From positions 2,108,001 to 2,172,000 of the forward strand of contig OY723274.1 in the NCBI GenBank assembly GCA_963210315.1: 64,000 bases of DNA, given 5' to 3'. Positions 9,691-21,000 of the stretch are shown piece by piece. Every line of letters begins with the position of its first letter. The first letter of the stretch is position 1. This DNA is from Rhynchopus euleeides. Its lineage: Eukaryota; Euglenozoa; Diplonemea; Diplonemida; Diplonemidae. The notes beneath the pieces are model-generated. The model worked only from the letters and a program-made list of their open reading frames with translations, was not told where the DNA came from and did no database searches. The translations under genes were made by a program, and so were the position numbers.

Positions 9691-11496
9691 ATGTGCCGCT
9701 CCGTGGTGGTGGCAGCGGCCTGGCTTGCCCTGCTGGGGCCGTGCCCCGTCGGGTGTGCGGATCCGATGTTCCCGCAGCGGATGCGGGACATCGGGATGGC
9801 GCGGGCGCACCGGGAGTACGCGTGGAGCCATCCCTTCGAGGGGTGGGACGATGCGGCGTCTGCGAATGACAGGCGGATTGTGGAGAACATCTGCGAGCAG
9901 GCGCGTGTGCCTGGGCAGCAGAAGAAGTTTGCTGTTCTGACGGAGTGGGAGTCGTGCCTGGTGCGCGGGCGGGCCATGAGTGTGGACCTGCAGAAGTACC
10001 TCCCGAAGTACAGCCGGAAGGATGTGGTGCGCTTCGTGTCGCTTGTCAACAAGAAGCCGGCAGAGTCCTTCGCCCTGTGGGTGCGTGTGGAGAAGGGGCA
10101 GGTTGTGGACTTCAAGGGGATGGGGACGCACCTGCGTGGCCTCCCGTACCCCTTCCTCAGCACAGACTCCACCGCACACGCGATGTCCTACCTGTCATTG
10201 GCACAGAAGCTGGGAGCCACCTTCAGCAACCAGACCTTCGAGTTCATCACCAACATCTATGACAGATGCATGGGCGACCCGCTGCACGGGAATGGCATGG
10301 CGCCGAGTGAGTTCTACCGCGAGATGCCGATGCTTTCGTATTCGAAAAACCAGGCCTGTCCACACCTTGTGGTGCCCACCACACCGTGGATCAATGCGTT
10401 CCCCGACAAGGCGAAGCGTACCCCGTGGCACAAGCTGGACAAGCGTGCAGTGTTCCGTGGCAGTTGGTACAACATCCAGCGTGTGCTTATCGCTGCTGCT
10501 TCTTCACTGGAGCTTATCAAAGACCTCTCAGCAAAGGTGTGCTGCGAAGGTAAATCCTACAAGAAGGAGTGCAAGAGTTTCATAAGGCAGTTCAAGCAGC
10601 TTGAGCTGAAGGAACACTCACACCGCATCAACGAGGAGACCATGTGCAACGATTTCAGCGAAACCGGCATTTGCTACCTGCGGAAGACGTCGTATCAGCA
10701 GATGTCACACAAATACCTGCTGTCGATCGACGGACTCGGTGCGTCAGACCGCCTCTACGAATTCTTCTGGTCGCCAGGCCTTGTGGTTGAGGTCGCCTCT
10801 GAGTTTGAGCAATACGTCGCACCCGATGCCATCCCCTACGTCCACTACGCACAGACAGAGCCAGGCATGCACAACATCGTCGGCTCACTCGGGTACACTC
10901 TCGACTGGCTCCGGGACCACGACCTGGCTGCGTCGCAGATGTCCGCTGTGGCACGTGACTTCGCAGAGCGCCACACAGGCCAGCGTGCCGTGGTGCGCAT
11001 GTTCCAGCTCTTCGCAGCCCTGTGGAGCGAGCGGTGGGTCGAGGAGCCCAACCCTGAGCCCTTCGAGACTGACCAGGGCCCGCCGATGAACAGGTTCGTC
11101 CCCACGAAGGGTGGGTACGCCAACTGCTCCAACCTCCGCAGCCACTTCGAGCACTACAGCTTCTTCCAACGCCGCTGGTACAACCTGGCGTGTGGACAGG
11201 AATCAGATGTGCTCCACATGACCAACATCTTGGGTGCCTCTGGCGTGCAGCAGGCGGGCCGTGCGCCGCCACCCCAACAGCCACAGGCCGCACCCACAGC
11301 ACACCTGCTGGAGGAGGCACGTGCCGCCCACGCCTTCGGGGCCCGCCAACCCGGCGTGTCGCTGAACCTGGTCGGCGTCACGATGCTGCTTGTGTCTGTG
11401 GGGCTGTTCATGCGCACCCTGCCCCGCAGCTCTGTCATGCCCTTCATCATGCTTATCATCGTCACCATGGGCGTCTTCTCCTTCTCCTCCGCGTAG
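9691..11496 (+). CDS. GT90/CAP10-family glycosyltransferase, paralogue B
   Basis: A 601-residue paralogue of the gene at 379. Residues 1-265 are almost identical to copy A (only a few substitutions, such as Ser for Pro at position 4). Residues ~268-345 then diverge sharply (CCEGKSYKKECKSF against CCEGEDYKKECKGF), the GT90 core KYLLSIDGLGASDRLYEFFW is again identical, and the C-terminal stalk is different. It has the same signal peptide and C-terminal double hydrophobic segment. The start is the same Met used in all copies, preceded by the same CA-rich leader. Likely Golgi or ER luminal; substrates unknown. Confidence 0.85.
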   Translation: MCRSVVVAAAWLALLGPCPVGCADPMFPQRMRDIGMARAHREYAWSHPFEGWDDAASANDRRIVENICEQARVPGQQKKFAVLTEWESCLVRGRAMSVDLQKYLPKYSRKDVVRFVSLVNKKPAESFALWVRVEKGQVVDFKGMGTHLRGLPYPFLSTDSTAHAMSYLSLAQKLGATFSNQTFEFITNIYDRCMGDPLHGNGMAPSEFYREMPMLSYSKNQACPHLVVPTTPWINAFPDKAKRTPWHKLDKRAVFRGSWYNIQRVLIAAASSLELIKDLSAKVCCEGKSYKKECKSFIRQFKQLELKEHSHRINEETMCNDFSETGICYLRKTSYQQMSHKYLLSIDGLGASDRLYEFFWSPGLVVEVASEFEQYVAPDAIPYVHYAQTEPGMHNIVGSLGYTLDWLRDHDLAASQMSAVARDFAERHTGQRAVVRMFQLFAALWSERWVEEPNPEPFETDQGPPMNRFVPTKGGYANCSNLRSHFEHYSFFQRRWYNLACGQESDVLHMTNILGASGVQQAGRAPPPQQPQAAPTAHLLEEARAAHAFGARQPGVSLNLVGVTMLLVSVGLFMRTLPRSSVMPFIMLIIVTMGVFSFSSA

Positions 11497-13057
11497 CCAC
11501 GCCGCACTGCAGAGCCCCTCTGTCACCAAGAGCGGAAGGAGCTGCCGACACACTGAGGCAGGGCCCTCTGAGATTGATTCACCGCACGGCGACCCGAGCT
11601 GCGGCTGGGGGCATCCAACTGGGCCCGGTGGGCTGGCTTGCCAGCAGGCTGCCGGGCGCCCGCACCCCTTGTTGGACGTCGGAGAAGACTGTGTGGGTTT
11701 GCGGTGTGTTTGGGGACCCTTTCCTCCCAACAAAGGGGCTTGAGGTGGCAGTGCTCGGTGACACGCACCCTCTTTTTTTTTGCGCCTGCCGAATCACACA
11801 CCCGCACTTCCGCGAGGCTTTCTGTGTTGGTTCGTGCAATCAACGGAAGCCATTTTTTTGCTGCGTTTTTTACGTTATTCTTTTTTCAAATAATCCCACA
11901 CACCCTCGAACCCCGCAGCTGTATTTTTTTTATGCCGAACACATTGCCGGCGTGGATGCGTGCAATGCAAGCAAGCGTAATATTCCAGAAGTGTGTCAGT
12001 AGTATTTTATGCCGAACACATTGCCGGCGCAATCGGGCTGTTGTTTTTCAGGCTTGTCTGGAGAATGCGAAATCACCCCCATCCCCCCCCCCCCCCCCAG
12101 TCGCCTGACACACGTGCGGCGATTTTGGTGGTTCGCTTTGGTGGTTCAACAAAAAAGCCGTCCGGGATTCTTCTTTCTCACACAGCTGCAGGGGAGGGCG
12201 GGGGCCTTTCACAAATGCGAACGATGTATGATTTTTGTGCGTGCTTCCCACACATCCGGGGGGGGGTTGCGAAGTCATCATCGTCTTCATCAAATGTTCC
12301 CCCGATCCGGGCGGGTCGGTCCGGTTGGGGTCGGGCCAAGGCCCTCTCTGCAGACTGCCTGGCCCGTCTTTACGCCAAATAGAACCCGGAACATACAGAG
12401 TGCCTGTGGCCCCGGGGAAGGGGGGGGGGGAGTGGGGGTGGGGGGGGTATACCAATACCGGACACGGCAGGCCTCCCTCGACGTACACAGCAGTGCTAAT
12501 CCCACCTTTCTTACTTATAGCGTTTCCGACCAGCCGTGGGCAGGGGTGGGGGGGGGGGGGCGGGGGGGTGGGATCGTATGCAATGGAAGTGCAACAAGGC
12601 TGTGGTTGTGTGACCATGCGACGTGCAGCCACAAGCTCACAAGCCGCCGCCCCCCCTTCCCCCCACACCATTGCGCGATAAAACGCAGGCGACACATTGC
12701 GTGTGAACGGTTCTGTTTAGTGGAGTTGCACTGATCGAACTCTGATGCTCTTTCCACTGGCCCAATGCACGCTGGGATCCTCGCAGCATGATGATATAAT
12801 ATTGGTGTAGATCACATCAAAGCCATCAAGCACACCCGGCTCTTGTGCTCTCCACTATGCACCACACTCGCGTGTCTGGGTTGGCCTTTTCCCGACACCG
12901 CCCAACAACACACCGTCCCCGCAGCATTCCTTGGAGGCAGCTCCTCCACCCCCGACGCCCCGACCCCTGTGCGCTTTCCCTTGTGTCCTCGCAACCTTAA
13001 GCTTCGACTCCACACCCCCCGCACACACACACACGCCCTCTGCTGCTGGTTGCGGCC
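11497..13057. other. Intergenic spacer with a 73-bp-spaced direct repeat
   Basis: No gene supported. A ~28-bp sequence (TTTTATGCCGAACACATTGC core) occurs at about 11930 and again at about 12003. G runs of 8-12 occur near 12420 and 12550. Confidence 0.5.
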
Positions 13058-14884
13058 ATGTGTCGTTCCGTGGTGGTGGCAGCGGCCTGGCTTGCCCTGC
13101 TGGGGCCGTCCCCCGTCGGGTGTGCGGATCCGGTCTTCCCGCAGCGGATGCGGGAGCACGCTCTGGCGCGGGCGCACCGTGAGCACACCTGGAAGCATCC
13201 CTTCGATGGGTGGGACGATCCGGCGTCTGCCAACGACAGGCGGGTGATTGAGAACACCTGCGAGCAGGCGCGTGTGCCTGGGCAGCAGAAGAAGTTGGGG
13301 CTCCTGACGGAGTGGGAGTCGTGCCTGGTGCGCGGGCGGGCCATGAGTGTGGATATGCAGAAGTACCTCCCGAAGTACAGCCGGAAGGATGTGGTGCGCT
13401 TCGTGTCGCTTGTCAACAAGAAGCCGGAGGAGTCTTTTTCAATCTGGGTGCGTGTGGAGAAGGGGCAGGTTGTGGACTTCAAGGGGATGGGGTCGAAGCG
13501 CAAGGGGTTTTTCCCCTTCCTCAGCACGCACACCACGTCCCACGCGCTGTCGTACCTGTCATTGTCACAGAAGCTGGGAGCCACCTTCAGCAACCAGACC
13601 TTCGAGTTCATCACCAACATCTATGACGAGTGCGTGGGTGACCCGCTGTATGCAAACGGGTTGGCAGCCAACGATTTCTACCGCGAGATGCCGATCTTGG
13701 CATACTCGCAGTTCCACGTGTGCCCCCACCTTGTGGTGCCCACGACGCCGTGGATCAACCCCTTCCCTGACAAGAACCTGGTCATCCCGTGGGACAAGCT
13801 GGACACGCGTGCAGTGTTCCGTGGCAGTTGGTACAACATCCAGCGTGTGCTTATCGCTTCTGCTTCTTTGATGGGTCTGATCAAAGGCCTCTCAGCAAAG
13901 GTGCACTGCGAAGGTATCGACTACAAGGTGAACTGCAAGAAGTACCTCGGCCACTTCAAGCAGCAACATCTGAGGCAGCATGCAGACCGCATCGATGAGG
14001 CAGCGATGTGCAACAACTTCGGGGATGATGGGCTGTGCTTCCACAACAGCATCCACCCAAGGTACCAGCAGCTGACGCACAAATACCTGCTGTCGATCGA
14101 CGGCGTCGGTGCATCGGACCGTCTCTACGAATTCTTCTGGGCACCGGGCCTTGTCGTTGATGTTGCCACCGATTTCAAGCAGTACATCCACGCCGACGCC
14201 ATCCCCTACATCCACTACGCACAGACGGAGCCTGGCATCAACAACATCGTCGCCTCGCTTGACCACACCCTCGACTGGCTCCGAGACCACGATACCGAGG
14301 CACAGCAGATGTCCACTGTGGCACGCGAATACGCAGAGCGCCACACAGGCCAGCGCGCCGTGGTGCGCATGTTCCAGCTCTTCGCAGCCCTGTGGAGCGA
14401 GCGGTGGGTTGAGGAGCCCAACCCTGAGCCCTTCGAGCCTGACCAGGGCCCGCCGATGCACATGGGATTCACAACGAAGGGTGGGTACGCCAACTGCTCC
14501 AACCTCCGCAGCCACTTCGAGCACTACAAGTTCTGGGACGACCGCTGGTACAACCTGGGGTGCGGGGCATGGTCCGACCTGCCACACATGACTAACATCC
14601 CGGGCGCCTCTGGCGTGCAGCAGGTGGGCGCCGCTGCTGTCACTCCACCTCTTCCGTCGACCACAGCAGGAGACAGCCACAAGAATGAACAGCTGAAGGC
14701 CAATCTGCAGCAGAGGAAACGCATCGCGCAGAGCCTGGCGCCGCAGCCCAACCTGTCGGTGCACTTCGTGAGCGGCACAGCGCTGCTGGTGATCATTGTC
14801 TTCTTCATGCGCACCCTGCCCCGCCGTGCCGGGCCCTTCGTTGCCCTGCTGGGTATTGTCACGATGGGGGTCTTCCTGTCCTGA
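13058..14884 (+). CDS. GT90/CAP10-family glycosyltransferase, paralogue C
   Basis: A 608-residue third tandem paralogue, clearly more diverged than A and B (N-terminal VFPQRMREHALARAHREH against MFPQRMRDIGMARAHREY; IDGVGASDRLYEFFWAPG in the core). The signal peptide is conserved almost letter for letter with the other copies, and the CA-rich leader before the ATG is the same. The stalk before the C-terminal hydrophobic hairpin is longer and Lys/Gln-rich. All GT90 core blocks (VFRGSWYNIQRVL, YLLSIDGVGASDRLYEFF, PYIHYAQTEPG) are intact, so it is probably functional. Ends in TGA, so UGA is a normal stop here. Confidence 0.85.
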   Translation: MCRSVVVAAAWLALLGPSPVGCADPVFPQRMREHALARAHREHTWKHPFDGWDDPASANDRRVIENTCEQARVPGQQKKLGLLTEWESCLVRGRAMSVDMQKYLPKYSRKDVVRFVSLVNKKPEESFSIWVRVEKGQVVDFKGMGSKRKGFFPFLSTHTTSHALSYLSLSQKLGATFSNQTFEFITNIYDECVGDPLYANGLAANDFYREMPILAYSQFHVCPHLVVPTTPWINPFPDKNLVIPWDKLDTRAVFRGSWYNIQRVLIASASLMGLIKGLSAKVHCEGIDYKVNCKKYLGHFKQQHLRQHADRIDEAAMCNNFGDDGLCFHNSIHPRYQQLTHKYLLSIDGVGASDRLYEFFWAPGLVVDVATDFKQYIHADAIPYIHYAQTEPGINNIVASLDHTLDWLRDHDTEAQQMSTVAREYAERHTGQRAVVRMFQLFAALWSERWVEEPNPEPFEPDQGPPMHMGFTTKGGYANCSNLRSHFEHYKFWDDRWYNLGCGAWSDLPHMTNIPGASGVQQVGAAAVTPPLPSTTAGDSHKNEQLKANLQQRKRIAQSLAPQPNLSVHFVSGTALLVIIVFFMRTLPRRAGPFVALLGIVTMGVFLS

Positions 14885-17800
14885 AGCACCCCTCGCAGTG
14901 CCCTCTCTTCTGTGTCAAGCGTGTCGGTGTGATATCAGCTTGCCTTTCTGCATTCGAGAGCGATCCCACTCTCCGCTCCCTCTACCGAAACGAATAAATG
15001 CCCTCTCCCGGAAACAGTGATCTTCTCGCAGAGGCTATATCGGACTCTCCCTGCCCGTCTGATGATGTTGTGCAACGTGGCGTTTTCTATAGCGCCGCAG
15101 CAGAAAAAAGAAAAATGGCAGTACAAACCCCCCCCGCTTTGTCGGAAGAGGATGAAAAGTTACGTTCCCAAAACAAAAATGCAACAAAACTCCCTCTCTC
15201 TTTTCTTTTGCGTGTGGTGATCCTTTTCCCACATTTCCGACACCTTTCGATCCCGACCCCTCTTTTGCGCGTGTGGTCTCGCCGAGGAAACTTGGCCCAG
15301 AACCGTTTTTTTTGTGGCGCAGTTTTGGCGCTTGCTCTGAGGCATTACATGACCGACATTACCTCGTTGCGGCATGTGGCATGACCTGGAGTTGTTGGGA
15401 CCCGAAACATTGTGAACTCTGCCTGGATAGGCCGAAGCCGGGGGAAACCCTCGGTGGAGGCCGTTGCGGTGTTGACATGCAAATCGCTCGTCCAAGCTGG
15501 GTACAGGGGCACAGGACCCATAGCCCCATTCAACAGTTTTTCAAAGCGCCATCGACAGGCGGGGGCCACAGCCCAGGCTCACCGACGAACCCACCGTGTA
15601 TCCTGCTGACGGCACCTCACCCCGCCCCCACACCCCCCCTTCCCGCCAGAGAAAGTAAAGCAGGCGCGGTCATCTGAGTGCGTGTCGGATCTGCGCAGGA
15701 TGGGTTTGGGCGCAGTTAGAGTGCCGGTGGCGGCGGGGGTGGGATCTGGGGCGGGGGCGGGGGGCGGGAGCGGGGTGGGATTTCGACGGGCCCTCGACTT
15801 TTCTTTGGGGGGGGGGGGTCGGCGATACCCCCCACCCCACCCTCCCCCCCACCCACCTCCAGCTCTCCCCCTGCCCCCCCCCCCCCCGCCTCTGCCTCTG
15901 CCTGTCCCGTCTCTCCTTATTTTCTTTCGTCTCGGAACAGCAGCCCCGAGACTCTTTTTTAGTTGTAGCTACGCTGAACAAAAAAACATCGAAACCTCCA
16001 CTTCTCCTGCCGCACACACACAACGCACACCGGACACACCCCTCACCCCCGCCCATATCTTCCCGACGCCCACTTCGAGTGCACCTCGTCATTCAGAGGA
16101 CTCGGAAGCGATCTGGCCGGCTTGACCCTCGGCTGTATGGGGGGGGAGGAGGGGGCGGTGTGTGAGTGTCCCGGCTCGGCTCTTGTCAGCAATAAAGGTT
16201 ATTATAATTGATGGTGTGGTCCTGGAACCCCCCCCCCCCCCCCCAGATCTGGCACAGACCTGGCACAGAGAACCCCGATATGATCACACCGTTTGAGGCG
16301 CTTTGTTTGCTCGGCTTTTATCAAAAAAAAATCGGAACCGATGGTTGGACATGGTGCTGGATGGACCCCCATCCCCCAAGGCGCGCGCGCCTTGCGTCGC
16401 TTCGCCTGTTTTATTTTTCTATTCCGACCCACAGCGCGTCCCCCGCTTTCTGCACCCCCTCCAAGGGGAGGGGTGGGGACAGGTGTCTCTCAGAAGGGCG
16501 CTGGCCTGGGTATCCTCCCTTGGCGTTTTTATTTTTTTCAGTTTTTTTTGGATTTCTTTGGATTTCCTCTCCCCCTGTTGTTGGTCGCTATCGATCACAC
16601 CACTGCCCCGCTATCCGCCTCCAATATTCCCGCCCCCCACCCCCCCTCCCCGTCCAGAGTCATCAACCTCTGAGTCCGGAATGCCCACAGACAACATATC
16701 ATGCCCAAAACCGAACGCGAGATTTTTGGGGCTGCTTTCGATATAGGTTCGCCCGGCACTTACCTGGGGGTGGGGTGCTTGGGTGGGGCGCATCCGCACA
16801 CCCGGAGGCCGAGCCAGGGTCATGACCAGTTCACTGGCCTGACGAGGCCGCTGTATAGTGTGGCACCATGGGATGGCGAGGCGAACGGACCGGTCTCCCG
16901 CACAAGACACATCACGCAGATTTTTGTTTATTTTTGGATTCCCTCCCCTCCCCCCCCCCCCCCCTTTCTCTCTCTCTCTCTCTCTCCCCCCTTACGCCTC
17001 GTTCCTTTTGGTGCGAGGGTCGGGGAGGGGAGAGAGAGAGGGAGAGGGGGTGGGGGTGGGGGGAGGGGGGGGGGGGAATCCGATTGTGTGTTTGTCAGTG
17101 CCGCAGGCACCGTACGCCCCTCCTCCACACCCTCACGCCACACCCCTCCCTGCCTCCACTCTGTGTTGGAGCAACCCGCGTCCACATTTCAAGAAGTTAT
17201 CTAGTCTAGTTTAGCGTTGTGCTGCAACAGGCGGGGTGGGGGGGGGGGTCAGGTATATTCTCGCTGAGGAGGGGGGATATCACTGCAGTCAACAAGCCCA
17301 ATAAATTTGAAGGGGAAAGAGACACCAGAAAATGGTGGGAGATGAGCGGCACCTTCTGTTCGAAGGAGGGGGCCCGTGGCAGGACGAGACCCGATAGACC
17401 GAAAAGCGGCGGTGGGTAGCCTTCCCCTGGAACCCTTAGGTCCAGCGCAAGGCGGCCCCCCCCGTTCCGGTATACATCATCCCCAGCTGCCCTGGTCTGG
17501 ACCGGGGGTCCGAGTCGGCCCTCGTGTTCGGCGAAAAAGGAATTACGGCGAAAAAGGAATGGTAAAAAGGGGGTGGGTGGGTGGTGTTTCTTCAAGAAAA
17601 AAAAACTGCGGCGCGTCATTCTTGGTGTGTCGTATTTCCTCCAATTGGGGGCTGACTGATGGGACTCCCGCGCAGCAGCTGTTCATTACCTTGCTTTGCT
17701 TTGAACGATTTTTGAACGATTTTTGGCCGTGCTCGTCGCGTCCCCCGGTGAGGGGGGACGCTGTTTCGTGTTCTCCTTGCCGCACGGAGGCATTGCCTTA

Positions 17801-18069
17801 CGTCGCCTCTTCCTCTTTTCCTTTATGGGCGGGTTAGTCTGGCTCAGAGGGCGGGACCGTGCTGATATGCACAGTGACGACTCTCCCTTTTTTTGTTGTG
17901 CCCGCCTCCTGCCGAGTCGTGGCTGCTGCCTCTCAGACTGGGGGCGGGCGGTCGCCGACGCTGACGCGCCTGGCGGCCCGTGGAAAGTGACGTGGGTCTG
18001 GGGGTGGGGGGGGGGGGGGTGCTGGGGTGTCAGGCCGAAGCCCTTGACCGCTGTTGATTTTTGCAGGTT
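14885..18069. other. Intergenic region, homopolymer-rich, no gene seen
   Basis: About 3.2 kb with many C or G runs and CT-repeat tracts (16960-16995). ORFs here are Pro/Ser/Gly-rich frames caused by those runs. The 3' untranslated part of the LINE must lie at the right edge (about 18000-18069), but its exact end is not visible: there is no long A tail, only a few As and a C/G run near 18000-18020. Confidence 0.5.
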
Positions 18070-21000
18070 TCACGAGATCAGGTAGTCCTTCTCGCTGTGC
18101 TCCGTCACCCCTGCCTCAGCCAGGTAGCGTAGGGCCCCCTTGCAGTTGTGCAGCAGCAGGTTGTGCACGTTTGTGGCTGTGAGGTGGTGTCGGGCTGACG
18201 CTGTCGCGGGACAGCCGAAGAATAGGTGCTTCAGCGAGACCCCAGGCGGGGGGCTGTCCGGCGCAAGCTTCAGGCAGGGTTTGCACGGTGGTTGTGCGCT
18301 GCCCGGGACGTCGTGGTCGTACACCAGGCGGTGGTGGTCGGCCCGGAGGCGGCGGATGGTGGTTTCCCCTAAGCGGGTAAGGCCCTCCATGCGGAGGTCA
18401 GGGCGCTGCAGTCGCGTCTCCCCGATTCCTGACCGATACGCGTACACGCTCTCTGTGCGGGGCAACGTGGTCCCGCTGTATATGTGTCGGCGGAGGGTGA
18501 CACGGGCCGACGCGAGGCTGATCGGCTCCATCTGGGGCTTGAACGCACCGATCTGCGCCTGCTTGTCAGCAAGTTCGTTCCCTACCACCCCAACATGCGA
18601 CGGGATGTAGCGGAGGTGGGTGGTGACATCGTATGTTTGGGCGAGCTTGCGCAGCCTCTGCCAGATGTCCCATTCGGTGGACCCCCTCGCTCGCTGGGGG
18701 CCGCTCAGCAGTGCATTCAGTGCGCTCTGCGAGTCGGTGAGGATGGCGACCGTTTCGCCTTGGGTTACCACGGTGCATAGGTGGGCGAGGGATTCTCTGA
18801 TGGCCACCAGCTCTGCCTGGTAGCTGATGCAACGGAGTCCTGCCGGCCAGGCGAGCTTTTTCTTGAGGCGGCCCTCCGGCATGCTGTACACCGCTGCGCC
18901 CGCGCCGCCCTGTTGCTGCCGCGATGTGGAGTTGGAGACTGACCCGTCGGTGTAGACATGCCAGGCGCACGTCGGGAGGGCCTGGATGGTCTGCTCTGCC
19001 AGGTCCCGGAGGGTGTCTTTCGGGGTGGCGGCCTTCGGGGCGGTGAGCCCCGGCAGCGTCGCCAGGATGTGCACTCGTGGCAGCACCAGGTTCCATTCCC
19101 AGGGGGGGATGGGGTGTGCTGCATGCAGGGGGGCCAGCAGGGGGGTGCGCCCGTCGACCTTCGAGGATTTCACCAGACTCCGTGCCTGATGTAGCCAGCT
19201 GCCTCCCGTGTTCCCGGTATTTAGTTGCGCCCGGTATCCTGGGGAGTGGGGCACGCGGCGGAAGCGTTCGTGGTCTGTGCACACCGCAACCTTGAAGTCG
19301 AGGTCGAGGTCTCGTAGGTGTGATTCCCAGAGGAGCTTCGCCGTGCTGGTGTTCTTCATGCAGCCTGTGATAATCAGGGCTGCGGTGCGGTGGACATCTT
19401 GCAGGCGTTTGAGGTTCCTCGCGGTCAGGCCAGGGGTGTAAACGCTTGCGGCGTACATCAGGATGGGGTAGACATACGTCAGGTAGGCCTGGCGCAGCGT
19501 GTCTCCACTTGAGCCCCAGTCGGTGCCTGCCAACATACGCAGTATGCTCAGGCGTCGCATACAGGTGGTCACGACGTGGTCGACGTGGTCCGACATCGTG
19601 TAGCAGGCATCGATGTAAACCCCGAGGTATTTTGCTGTGGAGTCGTGCTGGAGGGGGGTGCCGTCTGGGAGCTCCATGCGCTTGTGCTCGCCCAGTGCTT
19701 CAGGCGTCGTTCCCATCAGCGTGTAGCAGCACTTGCTGGGGGAGAGCTGCAGCCCGTGGAGTGGGACTTCGGCGGCGAGTGCTGATATGACGCCCTGTGC
19801 GGTGCTTAGGGCGTCGGTGTAGGTGTCCCCGACGACGAGTACTGCAATGTCATCTGCGAACACCGCAGGGTGGACGTCCGGGGAGGCGGTGATGGCTCGA
19901 GATACGTCATCCATCACGCAGTTGAAGAGCAGGGGCGAGAGCACTGTTCCTTGTGGGACACCGTTGTTGAAGTCGTAGTAGTCGCTTCTCACCCCGTGCA
20001 CCTGTGCGGCGGCCCGGCGGTTGCTGAGGTAGTTGTGCAGCCATCGGGTGAACTTCGGGGGGAAGCCCTTTCGTCTGACGCTGTTGATGACTGCGAGCTT
20101 GCTGACCTTGTCGAAGGCTTTCTCGAGGTCGAAGTACAGGGTGACAGCTGCCTTCCCGGAGGAGAGGGCGTCCGTCGCTGTTTGGGTGATGTAGGCTAGC
20201 TGGTCGGTTGTCGATCTCAGTCGCTGGAATCCCGCTTGGTTCGGGCAGTGCCCCTCGACTTGCGGGTATGCGTCGTCAAGCATGAGCTGCTCCATGCGCC
20301 TCTTCACCATTTTTTCCAGTACCTTGCATGCTGTGCTGGTGAGCGCAATTGGTCGGTACGAGGATGCTGCCGTCGCTGGCTTCCCCGGTTTCAGGATCGG
20401 GACGATGACTGCTCGCGTCCATGCGTCGGGGAGGATGCCGCTGTTCCACGACAGGTTGAGCACGTGCAGGAGTCCCTGCCGCGCTTGGGGGCCGAGGTGC
20501 ATCAGCAGTTCGTTGTTGAGGTCGTCAGGCCCTGGGGATTTTCGCTCCTGCAGTTCGGACAGGGCTGCGCTCAGCTCCTCTTTGGAGAAGTCGTCTTCGG
20601 CAGCTGAGAGCTCGGGGGGTGTCTGGCCATTCGCATGTTGCGGGGTGGGTACCGATTGTGACTGTTGGTCGTTCCCTTCACTGATCTTGGCGTAGTGGCT
20701 GCAGAGGAGGTCCGCCTTAGCTTTGGGGTCGGTCACCGGGACCCCTCCGTCGACAAGCGGGAAGGCGGCCTGTTGAAGTTTGCGGCCGTCGAGTTCTCGC
20801 ACAAGCCGGAAGGTGGCGCCGAGGTCGCTGCTGGTGCTCGCAGCCTGGCACCTGGTTTCCCAAGTTGTGCGTTTTGCTTCGAGGACGGCGTTGGTGGCGT
20901 CGGTGGTCAGCTTGTCCAGTTTGTCGTAGTCGTCCTGGGACAGGTGTGTAGTCTGGGCGTGTCTGCGTGATTCTTCGTTCCGCGCCCGTACCGCGCGTTT

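Noticed and set aside
14885-18069. Several 100-200 codon ORFs in the spacer before the LINE
   Set aside because: They are driven by G/C runs, overlap on both strands equally and show no domains or acceptor-like start context.
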